A stretch of DNA of 48,377 bases, taken from positions 1 to 48,377 of the forward strand of contig LRSR01011951.1 of the NCBI GenBank assembly GCA_001579985.1. Direction: 5' to 3'. A program made the position numbers and the translations under genes. Positions within the stretch are counted from its first letter, which is position 1; each line of letters opens with the position of its first letter. The notes beneath the pieces were generated by a model. That model was given only the letters and a program-made list of their open reading frames with translations. It searched no databases and was not told the origin of the DNA. Below are positions 12,903 through 23,235 of the stretch, piece after piece. This stretch comes from Hypsibius dujardini (lineage: Eukaryota > Tardigrada > Eutardigrada > Parachela > Hypsibiidae).

Positions 12903-12935
12903 GAGAGACAGACAGAGAGACAGACACATACACAA
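12740..12935. repeat. Compound microsatellite (CAGA)n / (CA)n
   Basis: AGACAGACAGACAC units pass into a pure CA run (about 12856-12898) and then GACAGAGA units. All long frames here are translations of the repeat. It lies inside the Merlin-like element, so it expanded after insertion or came with it. Confidence 0.95.
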
Positions 12936-13239
12936 CCAACCCCCCAATACGCGCGCCCGCAGGGCGCGCGTTTGTTTGTAGCCAAAACATTGCTTTTCAC
13001 TTTCTCCGTGCAACGCAAGTACACATTTGATTATTTTTTGTCTGTATGGCGATCATCCGTCTTACTGCTTTCTTTATAGGGTCACACAATGTCTTGACTG
13101 TTCAACTGATAGATCATTACTTAATATTATTGATGATATTTACTGCATAGATATAGATTACTTAGAGAATTACAGTTACTTAGACTAAAGATATACTAAT
13201 GAATAAATTAATACATATTAATAGATACTGTATAGAATT

Positions 13240-14283
13240 AAATAAACAAAAAGTATTTTTGACAGTCAACAGTCCGTTCATCCGTTCGCCCTTGTTGCTG
13301 CTGACTTGATGGCCATCATCCCAACGTGCAAACTCTCCTTTGCTGTGATTTACCATTCCACCAGAGAACTCCATCAAATTGCCGGCCTCGTTGGAAATCT
13401 TGTCCAGATTCAGGAAGCATCCTGCAGAGTCGGTCTGGATTTCCGTTCCGCGGGCGGAGCACTGGGAAATAAATAAAAAAAAAGAAATAAGTATAAGATA
13501 AGACCGCAATAAATCCTTCCAACCGACGATCACCAGACTAATCAACCAATCAACCAACTTACACTCTCGCTTCCAATCACGCGGCTCTGAATTCATTTCG
13601 ACTTTTGCTCTGCCATGAGCAACATCAGAATCTTCTTAACATGCTTGTTCCGTATTCCGCGAGACGGATCTCCACGCCCATACTTCTGGGTGGTCCCAAT
13701 CCAAACGCCATCGGCATACCCGACCTCTCCGTGACCTCCAAGAACGACCGGGGTGTTCCGCAGGTAGACCGCAGTCGCTTCCCGCACCAACGTCACCCAT
13801 CTGATACCGCATTCTTGTCGAGCCCAGTGAAGAGGGAAATCGAAGTCTGCGTGTAATTCCGCCAGCTGCAGAGATGCGAGAAGAGCCACAGAAAGGTCCG
13901 GTTGTCGATGTGCGATCGCGACAGAAAAGTTCCACTCCGCATCGACAGACTGCTTGCACACTTGGCACAGCGGAAGACCAGCACCCCATTCTTCACGCCG
14001 ATCGTCATGGGGATGGAGCACGCCTTGCAATCCGCCTTGGTGCGGCAAGATATCTCAGCCTAAAATCTGCACTGACCGAAATTTCTTTCAGCTGGTCCAG
14101 CGAGAGTTCCGCTTCTCCGCGCAAGAACTGCAGCAAGAAATTAGCCTGCCCATGCGATTTTTGGATGTGGTAGGACCGGTTGCAGCATGAAGAAATTCTT
14201 CCATCCACGGCATATCCCTGCATAGCCGTTTCACCATAGCAGGGGGATCGCAGTTGGCGGCATGAATAATATCGGCCACTCAA
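13240..14283 (-). pseudogene. Merlin-type transposase remnant (ISXO2-like DDE domain), with intron
   Basis: Reading the minus strand there is a Cys cluster (SCRTKADCKAC ... FRCAKC), then SMRSGTFLSRSHIDNRTFLW, matching the S.R.GSFF.RS motif at the start of the IS1595/Merlin domain. After a one-base frameshift near 13796 comes GGHGEVGYADGVWIG with TTQKYGRG (first catalytic Asp region). After a likely intron (13462-13562, GTAAGT..CAG) come GTEIQTDSAGCF (second Asp), VNHSKGEFAR and NKGERMNGLL (likely Glu region). The order and spacing fit the DDE fold that excises and inserts these elements. The 5' part is unclear. The copy is inactive as read because frames break at least once. Confidence 0.75.
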
Positions 14284-15026
14284 TTACAGAGACCCATCCC
14301 TGTCATTTCGATGGCAAAAAAAATCAAAACGGGCGGAATAGATGTCGATGAAAAATGAAATAAAATATTGAGAGAAAATGAAGAAAAAATAATTCGTTAT
14401 TCCGATGGACAGTGGCTTTGTAAAAATTAGCCAACGACTCAATCGATCAATCAACTAATGGAAAAAACCTTGAAGTTGTAATTGCACGTTATCGATCAAT
14501 CAATCGCTACACTGATCGTGCCAACGCCCCATGACCTAGTGAATCCGTACTTGATTGGTTTATTGTGTCCATAACTCCGCCCCCAGGTCTCCGATCGAAA
14601 TTCTGATGATGTCAATCGATTTAGAATTAATTTTCGGATCAGAATAGGTAAAAATTTCCAAAATTTGAATACTGTCCCTAAAGTCATATATTACCCCTCT
14701 TCTGGCAGAACAGCCATCGCGAAGGGGACGAACGCAGTCCGGAGCAACTGATCGCTAGCTGTCGGGCTTATCTGGGCCAGACTAGCGGGCAAGCTGCCGG
14801 TGGAAACATTGGTGGCCTTGCAGCTGGAGGAGTCTTGAGATTCCTGGGCTCGCAGCTGCTTAATCCGCGCACTTACTGTCCGCTGTGCACGTGTACTGCC
14901 ATTATCAGCTTTCTCGCCATCACGGTAACCGGGTGTTCTGCAGCCTGCGCTACCCCGGGTGACTGTACATTGTGCCTGCAACCGGCGCTATCCTGCACTC
15001 AACCAACGACGGGAACCGGTCGCTGA

Positions 15027-15639
15027 TTCGGTTTAGGGCAGGACTAAATACATGTTGTTGAAGCTGTTGTGCAAAAGTTTCACCATTGTCACTTCATATG
15101 ATACTGTAGACCATGTCGGGAGATAGAAGTTTTGGAGATATTAGTTTCTTAAATTGACTGCTCTTCGATGAAATTATATGTTGCTTGGATAGATGCTGTG
15201 AAATGTCCATCATATGAAAGGTGGACTAGCCTACAGCAGAACTAGACTGATGAGTAATACAGGATCATTGAAAATCACCGCAATACTTTTGTTCAAATTA
15301 TCTGTCATTTGATGATTTTATGAGGATTTTGTGAGGATTTCTGCCTATTTTTCGCGCAATCTAACCACCCCAAGTCTGCGTGAGTGGATAAACCGTAACA
15401 ACACAGTTTGGCCTCCATCTCTTCCTCTGCTTACCGTTATCGCGGACTAACCTTCCATCTCTCGATAAACTCTCCAGAATCACTATAGCACCTTCCTCCC
15501 TCCGGTCTACCTTGCGTCTCTCTCGGACCCTCGTGTTTCACCACATGACCGTTCGTTTTGGCTGATAATATGGGTTATGCCTTTTTCCAAACTATAATCT
15601 GTTATCGTCTCCCTTCCATCTCTCAGTTCATTTCCGCCT
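15027..15639. other. Non-coding spacer
   Basis: This sequence follows the stop of the pseudogene. I find no coding frame or element ends that I can support; pyrimidine-rich CTCTC patches occur near 15470-15545. Confidence 0.45.
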
Positions 15640-17190
15640 TGTTATGAACTTGCTGGACCACGCATACTGTATGACCAGAGGGTTACAAATCGGAACCAGG
15701 ACCCCTCACAGCAGAGCCAGGTGGTGGGCAAAGGGACAAAATGCATTGTTTTCAAGGTCGAGCTCAAAACGCGGCGTGTTGTTCCTGATCATCTTCAAAC
15801 TTGTGGGTGTGCTGGGAGTCTGATTCTCAAGGCCCTGAAATTTCAAAACATTTTCAAAAACGCCAGTTCTTTGATCAAATTTTAGGCTGGCTTCGGGTTC
15901 AGTATAGGCTTAATTACTTACTTATAGACTTACTTACTTACCGGGTGCGGGAGAACTTTTGGCACTACACTAAAATCATTGAATGTAACCCTATATGAAC
16001 TGATAAAAAAAAATTTATGTTTTATTTCGAAAGAAGACCTATAGGTCTGTGAAACATTTGCTCGGTTCGACGTTGGGGCAGGAGCAGGACAGGTGTTATG
16101 CATTGGTTTGTGGCAGCACCTAAAAATTAGGAGTGGCCTGGTTAATGGCAGATTTTGCCAAGTTCGCTGACCCAGATCAAAACTGGTTCGCATTTCTCAA
16201 AGCAGAGCGTGAACAACAAAAAGTTACAACACGTATGTTGTAGTAATTTGATGGGGCTATCCCATGCAAAAAGAAAAAAATTAATTTGCGGCAACTTTGG
16301 TTTTGAAAAAAAAGAAAACGTCGCAGGGTTAAGTTCAGCCAATTTTTTAAATCTTGCATCTCTAACTTTAGATCAAAACTGGAGACCTAAAATGCAACGA
16401 AAAACACTGTTTTTAGTAAAAAAGGGGGTGCAATAATTGGGCTCTTTAATGTGATTGAAATTATTCCAATCGCATAACAACTGAGAAAGTTATTAGCGTG
16501 GACCCGAACCCGTACACCACTCAGACCACTTGTCTGAAAATGTTTACGTTTTTTTTAAAAAGGTCTCCCTCAGTTTAGTGGTGCACGATTGATTGAATAT
16601 TTCTGATTATTTTCTTGTACAGTACACTGACTTAGATCTATGGTTTTCCGTTTTGGTTTTTCAGATTCGCTTTAAAGTTGAGGGAGATCTGAAATACGGT
16701 CCATGGGACAAATTATAACAATGTTAGTCCTTGGGTTTTCCGAAACAACTTCTGATCCAACAATCTGAATCTCAATTTTAAAAGTGATTCGGATAGCCAT
16801 TAAAGTGGGCTTTCCAGTGCAAAAAATATTTTATCAATAGCACACACACAATTCAGGCGAAGGCTTGCGAAGGCCAGTGCCAAAAGCTTTCCCGCACCCG
16901 GTAATTACTGCAAATGGAGTGTTAAAAACTTTCAAGAATATCAAAATTTCATAGGAAAAATGATTTTTTTGAAGATGTTTTGAAAGCCCAGGGTCCGTGA
17001 AAATCAGACCTCTGACACACTCATGAGTTTCAAAATGACTGGGAACAGGAGGCCGATTTTTGGGTACAATCTTAAAAAAAATGCATTTTATCCATGCCTA
17101 CCACCTGACCCTATCATAAAGAGTGCTCTGACTTTTAAGGACCCACACGAGCCTCTAGTCATACGTGACACATCAGGTTCATAGAAAGGG
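15640..17190. repeat. Long foldback (inverted-repeat) element, about 1.55 kb
   Basis: The left arm (about 15640-15966) matches the complement of the right arm (about 16876-17190) with many substitutions and small indels. Examples are the CAGGTGGTGGGC and AAAATGCATT blocks on the left, each with its complement on the right. The innermost part is the best conserved pair: 15939-15966 and 16876-16903, 28 bases with two mismatches, beginning TACCGGGTGCGGG. That pair could itself be the ends of a 965-base element, with TA on both outer sides. No transposase frame is visible inside. A similar TACCGGGTGC end occurs alone, inverted, at about 23092-23101. Confidence 0.7.
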
Positions 17191-17526
17191 GGTACCGGTT
17201 ACGACTTGTGACTGTCCTAAACGAGTCCCTGGATACGACCTTACCGTCTCTCCGTGAATTATTTTTACTCACGCTTCGCATCGTTCATCTTCTGTCCTTC
17301 ATCCCTCAAGTCACGTCTCCTCTCAACCCAGCCGTTTCTCGGTATCAGTTGTATATACGTTGCTAGTTTTTTAGGCCTGATCTGCAGCAGCACCGCCTTT
17401 AACATTTTCTTTGGAAAGGTTGGCAATCAGTTTGAATGAACGCTGCTGGGTGGTTATCCGTTGTTCCACTGCGTGGACGGTTGATCAATGCGGTGAACGG
17501 TCGCCGGAGTAGCGGATTTTTTCAAC

Positions 17527-18845
17527 AGTTTTTTTAGGAACACGTTTTTTCGAGGAACGTCCCTCAGAAACCCCACATTTGTTTAGGGAGGTCCTTCAAA
17601 AACCCCGTGCTGTAGGGACACTTAAAACTAAAAAACAGTGAGCCGTACAGAACAGACGGCAGGATACACGACAAGCGTGGAATGGCCTTTGGATGCGGTC
17701 AGCGAGAGAGTTTCGCTGCACAAGACTATCCGCTCTGCTTAGTAGGTTTGGTAACAGATTCACGGTCAACCCGGAAGACAGCAACGCCGGAAGGTTGACG
17801 ATTCAACGATTCAACCTAAATACTGACGGGCAGTCCGGAATCATACAGCCAGTTGCTCCGGAAATTTGACGGCTCAACCGGAAGACCCACGGTCAGTCCG
17901 ACAGATTACCGGTTGATCCGGAAGATTAACGGTTCAAACCGAAGGCCTACGGTCAGTGCGAAAGTTCACCGGTCACTGCAGAAGTTTGACGGTTCAATCG
18001 GTACTCTTTTGGAGTGATCGGCAACCTTCCGAATTGACCGTCAGTCTTCAGTTTTACCCATCAGCCATCCGGAGAAACCGGTAACCTTTCGGACTGACTG
18101 GCGGTTTTCTGGTTACACCGCCAGAGTACCAGGTAACCTCCTTAACTAGTCGGTCTTCAGGCAACGCCGTCAACCATCCAGAGTAGACAATACCTTTCAG
18201 AAATAACGGTCGGTTTTCAGAATACACCGCCAAACTTCAAGATAATATTAGGGGAGCTATTAACTGGTGAGTGCCGCTGATGGGAAGAGGAAGAGAAAGA
18301 GAACGAAGACGAGAAACCGCGACACTAATTTTATGTTGGGAGCTCGAAAGCTCGAACACTCACCATAGGAATACACAGACACACCAATCATCCAATCATA
18401 ACATACATAAATATGTAGTGGGGCGTGGTCTGCGGAGCACTGCCCTAACAATAAACCAGTAACTTCTAGGGCTTTCGGTAACACAATCAACCTTCCGGTG
18501 TAACCAGCGATCTTTCGGACTGACTGTTGGTCTTCCGGTTGAACCTTTGAATTTCCGGAGGGACCGGTAAGCTTCCTGGTTGCCCGTCATTCTTTAGACT
18601 GAATCGTCAGCCTTCCGGAGTGGCCGGCACCTTCCGGAGGTAACCGTGAACCTACAGCCGAACCTACCAAGCAGAACAGAGAGCAGAGCAATTCTTTGGC
18701 TGACCGATTCTAACGGCCATTTTACGCTTGTCGCCCGTCCTGCCGTTTGTTCTGTACGGCTCACCGTTTTTAGTTGTGAGCGTCCCTCAACAAAACGGGG
18801 ATTTGTGGGACGTCCCTCGAAAAAACGTGTTCCTAAAAAAAACGG
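17527..18845. repeat. Foldback element with internal tandem repeats of about 20 bases
   Basis: The outer arms (about 17527-17770 and 18640-18845) are inverted copies. Both carry AGGAACACGTTTTTTCGAGG near the tip and GAGCCGTACAGAACA further in. Between them the arms are made of degenerate units of about 20 bases of the form CCGGAAGnnnACGGTTCAA, which switch orientation near 18005. On the right they read as ACCGTCAGTCTTCCGG-type units. A block at about 18250-18460 interrupts the right arm and may be a nested insertion. Long arms built of short tandem repeats are the hallmark of foldback elements; the superfamily is not determinable here. Confidence 0.75.
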
Positions 18846-20195
18846 TTACAGACGTTCCACGTGATGACGGGTGCTGTTGATGGTCGACGCCCTTTCTCGC
18901 GTTGAGGAAGGGCGTTGACAATAGACACTTGACTACAAGCTGTCATTCCGGTTGATAGACTGTCAACAACGATTGTGGAAGTCATTATCAGCGCAGGAAA
19001 GTTGGCTATAAGGTAAATTCAAGTGGCGTCTGGTAGGTCTGGATAACCGACGGTTCGACCGAGTGTTGAAAGAACGGCAAGGGTGATTTCAAATTGGCAA
19101 GGGCAGCTGGTAATCGGTCTACCTTGCTGAACATTACGGAAAGGATAGTGGACGGTTGGCGCGAGTGTAGGCTATATTGGTGAATCTGGGCAACCAACCT
19201 TTGCTGGTCGCCTACCACCCGGTGGAACTGTCCCGTACCCTGGCAGATAGTCAATAACCATACCGACTACCCACCACCGATAGCCCAGTACCTTTGCTAA
19301 CATAGCACAGCTCTGACCGACATTCAACCATCCGGAATTACTTATAATACCGGAGCAATAAACTACCAGCAGTAGAAGTGATTATTGGCCGTCGTCCACT
19401 ACACGGATGGGCCGTTTTGTTTCTGACTAGCCCTTTCATGTACCGTGACCCAATTCATTGCATGAACTGGCCGTCGACCACGCGGGCTAACTACCTAACA
19501 CTCTGAAAAGCTGCCTACCACCGTCCATAGGCCGAAGCATTACAACAGACCATTCTTGACTATCTAATCCTGCGGTCTACCTGTGATACACGGCATGACT
19601 AAACTTTCACCCTCTGCTCCATATGAACCACCATTAAATTTTAAGCCTCTCCGCAAAGCGGGATTTTTGAGGGCAGGGTCCGAAAAAATTGTCCCTTATC
19701 ATAGTTTCAACCGTCCATCTGCACTATCCACTCGTACTTGTTGCCTTCAAGGATTTAGATCAGGAAGATATTTTTATGGTGCTTTCGAATTTTGAACTTC
19801 GGAAGCAGTTTCTCCATTCGAAACTGAGTTTTAAACATCGGTGATTGCGCGTAAGGACAGAAACCGCAGTGAAAAATAAGTAATCTGTTATTTTTGTAAC
19901 ACCCCCAGTTTCAGAATCAGTTGAATCTGCGAAAAAACTTTCCGACGGCCCGACATCTTTTGTTAATGATTTTGACATGTCCAAAGCTCCACTTTCACCC
20001 ATCAATGAAAATAGTTGTCCTTTCAGTTCAAATGTATGCAGTTGCATGCCAAAAACTGAATGTGTTGTCGCAGAAGATGTCAAAAACTTCAGTAAAATAA
20101 GGTTGACGGCCAAGAAGTTATCTCGCAGAATGAAATTACATTGTAATCTTACATACTCTCACTTTCCAAGACACGATTGATGAGAGAGCTTCACA
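18846..20195. other. Non-coding spacer
   Basis: No supported coding frame. Short open frames (19006-19254, 19583-19795, 19760-20113) lack family motifs and splice context. Some AACCGTCC/GACCGAC words resemble the internal units of the preceding foldback element. Confidence 0.45.
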
Positions 20196-20201
20196 CTCCG
20201 C

Positions 20202-20209
20202 TATTTAAG
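20202..20209 (+). promoter_or_regulatory. TATA-like element of the 20281 gene
   Basis: TATTTAAG lies 72 bases before the ATG, a distance that would allow a short leader. Assigned by position and composition only. Confidence 0.4.
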
Positions 20210-20280
20210 AATGCCTCGTCTCAGGTTTAAAGAGAATCTCGTTTTTATAAGGAAGCTGTATTACTGAGCTTTCTTACAAG

Positions 20281-20844
20281 ATGGATTTACCATCGGAAAG
20301 TTATCTGGTGTTCCTATTTCTCCTTTCGGTGTTTGGAGTAGAATGTTTGGACGCATCGACCAACAGATCGGAGATGGTGACGATTCCCTGCCTCAACGAA
20401 CTGAACGCTGTGTTGAATAAATGCGAGCAGCGGACCCCCAGTGGCCGCCAACTGATCCAGGACCCAAGGCAGAACAACGAGCTTTTGCTGACCCTCCTCC
20501 TCTTCTGGCACAACAACCACCGCGACGACGATCGACTCAGTCCGGAACAGTTGGCTGCTACTTGTCGCAGTTATTTGGGCGACACTGGCGGGCAAACCGC
20601 CGGTGGAAACCTCGGGGGACTCGTCGGTGGAGGCGTGTTGGGCTTTCTGGGATCCCAGCTGCTGTCGCCGCAGCGAACGCCCTGTCAGGTGTGCACCAGT
20701 ACCCCGTCAATAACCTTAACGACGGCTTGCACCAGCGCATCGACATTGGCGGGATTTGCCTGCAATGCACAATGCATCGCCGGTTGCACCATTGCCAATG
20801 GGTGTCTCGCCACTACGCAGAGTTGTGTGGTGGGTGGTCGGTGA
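20281..20844 (+). CDS. Secreted Cys-rich/glycine-zipper protein, unrecognised family (member 2)
   Basis: A single exon of 187 codons plus stop. The ATG at 20281 opens a hydrophobic signal peptide (about 1-22). The mature part has IPCLNELNAVL with a second Cys 11 residues on (C37, C48), RQNNELLLTLLLFW (63-76), HNNHRDDDRLSPEQLAATC (77-95), a Gly-rich hydrophobic segment with GGNLGGLVGGGVLGFLG (108-124), and a tail with about eight Cys (135-182). No transmembrane anchor follows the Gly segment and no known domain is recognisable. The same architecture occurs in the 30209 gene and in the broken 12253 copy, with the core block about two-thirds or more identical by eye. It is probably exported; the glycine zipper suggests helix packing or membrane association, but function is unknown. 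It lacks introns, unlike the conserved genes of the window. Confidence 0.85.
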   Translation: MDLPSESYLVFLFLLSVFGVECLDASTNRSEMVTIPCLNELNAVLNKCEQRTPSGRQLIQDPRQNNELLLTLLLFWHNNHRDDDRLSPEQLAATCRSYLGDTGGQTAGGNLGGLVGGGVLGFLGSQLLSPQRTPCQVCTSTPSITLTTACTSASTLAGFACNAQCIAGCTIANGCLATTQSCVVGGR

Positions 20845-20992
20845 TTTTTTATTCTAGTAAATGCATTTGTTTGACCTTGATTTATTTTATAAACCCCCAT
20901 CCGGATGGTAATAGCAATGATTGAAAATTACAAGATGTGTTAACGGTGTCACGATAGTGTGAAGATGATTAACAAGCGAATCTCACAACAGA

Positions 20993-20998
20993 AATAAA
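20993..20998 (+). promoter_or_regulatory. Poly(A) signal AATAAA of the 20281 gene
   Basis: AATAAA lies about 150 bases after the stop codon in the gene's orientation, a normal distance for 3' end formation. Confidence 0.5.
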
Positions 20999-21075
20999 GT
21001 AATTTTGATGAGACTACGCCGAAAACGGCGAGACCATGACATAACCCGTTGTGGTCCGTAAGTCAGAAAAGGCGA

Positions 21076-21116
21076 AAAGTTGCTACTGCCCGGACTCGAA
21101 CCGGCGACCACCGGGT
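21076..21116 (-). repeat. tRNA-like 3' fragment (B-box), probable SINE or tRNA relic
   Basis: On the minus strand GCCGG-TTCGAGT-CCGGGC forms a T-arm with a perfect B-box (GGTTCGAGTCC), followed by AGTAGCA. I could not fold a D-arm or anticodon arm upstream, so this is not a functional tRNA gene. Confidence 0.35.
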
Positions 21117-22815
21117 ATGTCTAAAAGAGGGTAGTTGTAGTTTGTAGTTAGCAGTTACCTTTAGTATTTAGTATTTAGTAGTTTCGTAGTTGTACTTTTC
21201 AGTTGTAGTTTTTATTTAGTAGTTACGCAGTTGTACTTTTTAAGTCTCGTTTTTAGTTTGTATTTATTTAGTTGTGATTTTAGTTCTCGCGGTTCATAAA
21301 AATAGTTATGAACTTATATAACACGGTGACTACGACTATACACTTTCTTACCAGTATTACTAGCTTAGAGATTGCTATATACAGATATCTGTAGTATGGT
21401 CGGGCCAGGGCGCTATTTGTGTAATGCCAATAGAAAGATTAAAAGTTCAAACGAACGCCAATGGATGAACAGGCCAAATGCCAAAGAAAATCTTGCTGGT
21501 CGGCGAAACACTGCGAGTACGAGGTCGCTACATGTGAAAGTGCGCAATTGCTTCTTCACACATTGTGTTAAATCGCAGGCATTCACAGCACTTGACATGC
21601 GTTGGTTGCTCACAAGTTGCCAGTTACCTGTGCCGGTATGTCTATTTTTAAATCAAAATACGATTCACCAAACTATTGCTTTACAACTATGGAACAGAAT
21701 CAGGTAAAAACAAGAACAACAAGAATATCTGCACTGTACGCACTGTATCTGGCAGTACCGGTATTATACCATTGGGTGTCCCCATCGTTGGGCACAGGTG
21801 GGGGGATTTCGCCCTGTTTATGAGGTCGATACATCACTGTATCACAGATTCCATATGCTGCCCTTTCATATTTCCACCCTCCTGACAGTGAAACAAACAT
21901 AAGTACAGGAAGGAGCAGGGAGACGGGAAGAGGCAATGCAATTCCTGTCCCCTTGTCTCCCGGGTACACCCTGCCACCCTGTCTAGTGTCTACTCTGTTC
22001 GCCAAATTTACTCTGTCTGCGCTACTTAACCCACCAAATTAATGGGTGCACCCGACTCCGACTAAGAAATATTCAGTTATGTTTTTTCCGTATTAAATAC
22101 AAAACAAAAGTAACATACCTATATGTTACTGGTCCAATGACCAAATTACACAGTTATGCAGTTCGAGAATTAGTCTAGGCATATCAAAAAAGGGGAGGAC
22201 GGAGTCCGCCCATTTTTCGAGGAGGTGGAGTGGGCTTAGGTTGCAAGTCCACCTCCCCTTGCCCTTTTTGTCCCCTGTTACTTTTACGAGTGCTGAACAA
22301 GGTCCCTTTGAGTCATCATACAAATTTTTATCATTTTGGAAAGCCAAATTGTTCCTCAATCTTTTAGTGTAAAACCCCGAGATTTGGACATTGGTGGAAT
22401 AAATGGTGTGGTCATAATCATGGGAGTGAAGATAAAAGTGGGCGTTTGGTTTTTCCCTCTGCACTCGCTCGGGCAATGTCAAATATTTAACGTTTGAACT
22501 TTTGGTAATGAAGAAACATGAAGGATTCGAAAGAAACGTCCAATATTTAGGGTCCACATTTTATCGAGTCAGAGGACATTGGTCAAGACCGGAAAATAGA
22601 CAAGGGACAAAGAAGGGGAAGCGGGTGGGAACTGGTAACCTTAGGCCCTTTTTGGTTCCATTCGCTTAATTCTAGATCTACTGTTTTTAAAAACTTGAAA
22701 ACTCCTCAGCGGTGGTAGGTAGGAGGCACTGTTGATGTAACTGTATAATGCGTTGGTTGATTGTTGATATTAATGAAAGTTCTACGGGATGTCACCAATT
22801 AAGCGGCTACTGTAT
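21117..22815. other. Non-coding stretch with TAGT-rich low-complexity segment
   Basis: About 21130-21285 is a degenerate repeat of GTAGTT/TTTAGT words. The remainder contains only short frames without motifs, including 22126-22557 on the minus strand, which has no recognisable domain or splice context. I see no gene. Confidence 0.45.
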
Positions 22816-22904
22816 TGCATCGTGGAAGTGGTGGGAGCGGCGTTCGCTTCAAGCTAGGGAACATCATTCAAAACGAACGCCGCTCCCACCACTTCCACGA
22901 TGCA
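22816..22904. repeat. Perfect 31-bp hairpin with 27-base loop
   Basis: Bases 22816-22846 (TGCATCGTGGAAGTGGTGGG...) are exactly complementary to 22874-22904. Pairing extends a further few bases on both sides with one bulge (TACTG outside). The stem is GC-rich in an AT-rich neighbourhood. It could be a small foldback transposon or a hairpin RNA precursor; transcription cannot be judged from sequence. Confidence 0.9.
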
Positions 22905-23235
22905 TTCAGTATTTTTGTGCCCATATACCGCAATGATTGATTGTCGAATTTATATCTACTTTCAACCTACAAGTTACACGGTTACATCACCAGCGCCCTC
23001 CCTCCATGTGAAATCTTTGAGCAGTTTTCTTTTAACGACCAAATTGTCCTGAGTAAGCTGAGAATTTGAAGGCTGAAGTAGGGAAATTTCCAGCACCCGG
23101 TATACAAGCCCTTTTTAAGATCAAGAGCTTTTCTCTAAGTCGAAAGCATCTATCGGCCGAGAAGTGTTAGGGATAAGAAAAAGAACACAGTATAATCGAT
23201 GTGAATTTGGGGGTAATCAAATTGTTGCGCCATTC

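Larger units (their letters stand above)
12512..14695 (-). mobile_element. Merlin-like (IS1016/IS1595-type) DNA transposon inserted in the pseudogene
   Basis: The ends are imperfect inverted repeats of roughly 130 bases. AGGGCAGTATTCA (left, from about 12527) matches AGGGACAGTATTCA read inward from the right end, and both arms carry a GGGGGCGGAG block (12614-12623 and, inverted, about 14575-14585). It is flanked by an 8-10 base target duplication within CCTCTTCTGG; Merlin elements are known for 8-9 base duplications. A degenerate transposase lies on the minus strand. The left half also carries a long CA/GACA microsatellite. Confidence 0.85.
12253..15026 (+). pseudogene. Third member of the secreted Cys-rich/Gly-zipper family, disrupted by a transposon
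   Basis: The reading starts at ATG 12253 (or 12256) with a hydrophobic signal-like segment, then shifts frame before IPCLN. A TAG replaces the Glu codon of the family motif CLNELNAV. It continues through RQNNELLLTLLLFW to 12511. Homology resumes at 14706 (QNSHREGDERSPEQLIASC), passes the glycine-zipper segment, and runs through the Cys tail to TGA 15024-15026. Between 12512 and 14695 lies a Merlin-like element. The 10-base CCTCTTCTGG at the junction is present on both sides (12502-12511 and 14696-14705), so the coding halves were once continuous. Relative to the intact paralogs at 20281 and 30209 it has a nonsense codon, an upstream frameshift and the insertion. Confidence 0.9.

Noticed and set aside
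12636-13079. Cys/Val-, Thr/His-rich frames of up to 125 codons
   Set aside because: They are translations of the CA/CAGA microsatellite inside the Merlin-like element.
21076-21116. Functional tRNA gene on the minus strand
   Set aside because: Only a T-arm/B-box is present; no D-arm, anticodon arm or complete acceptor stem could be paired.
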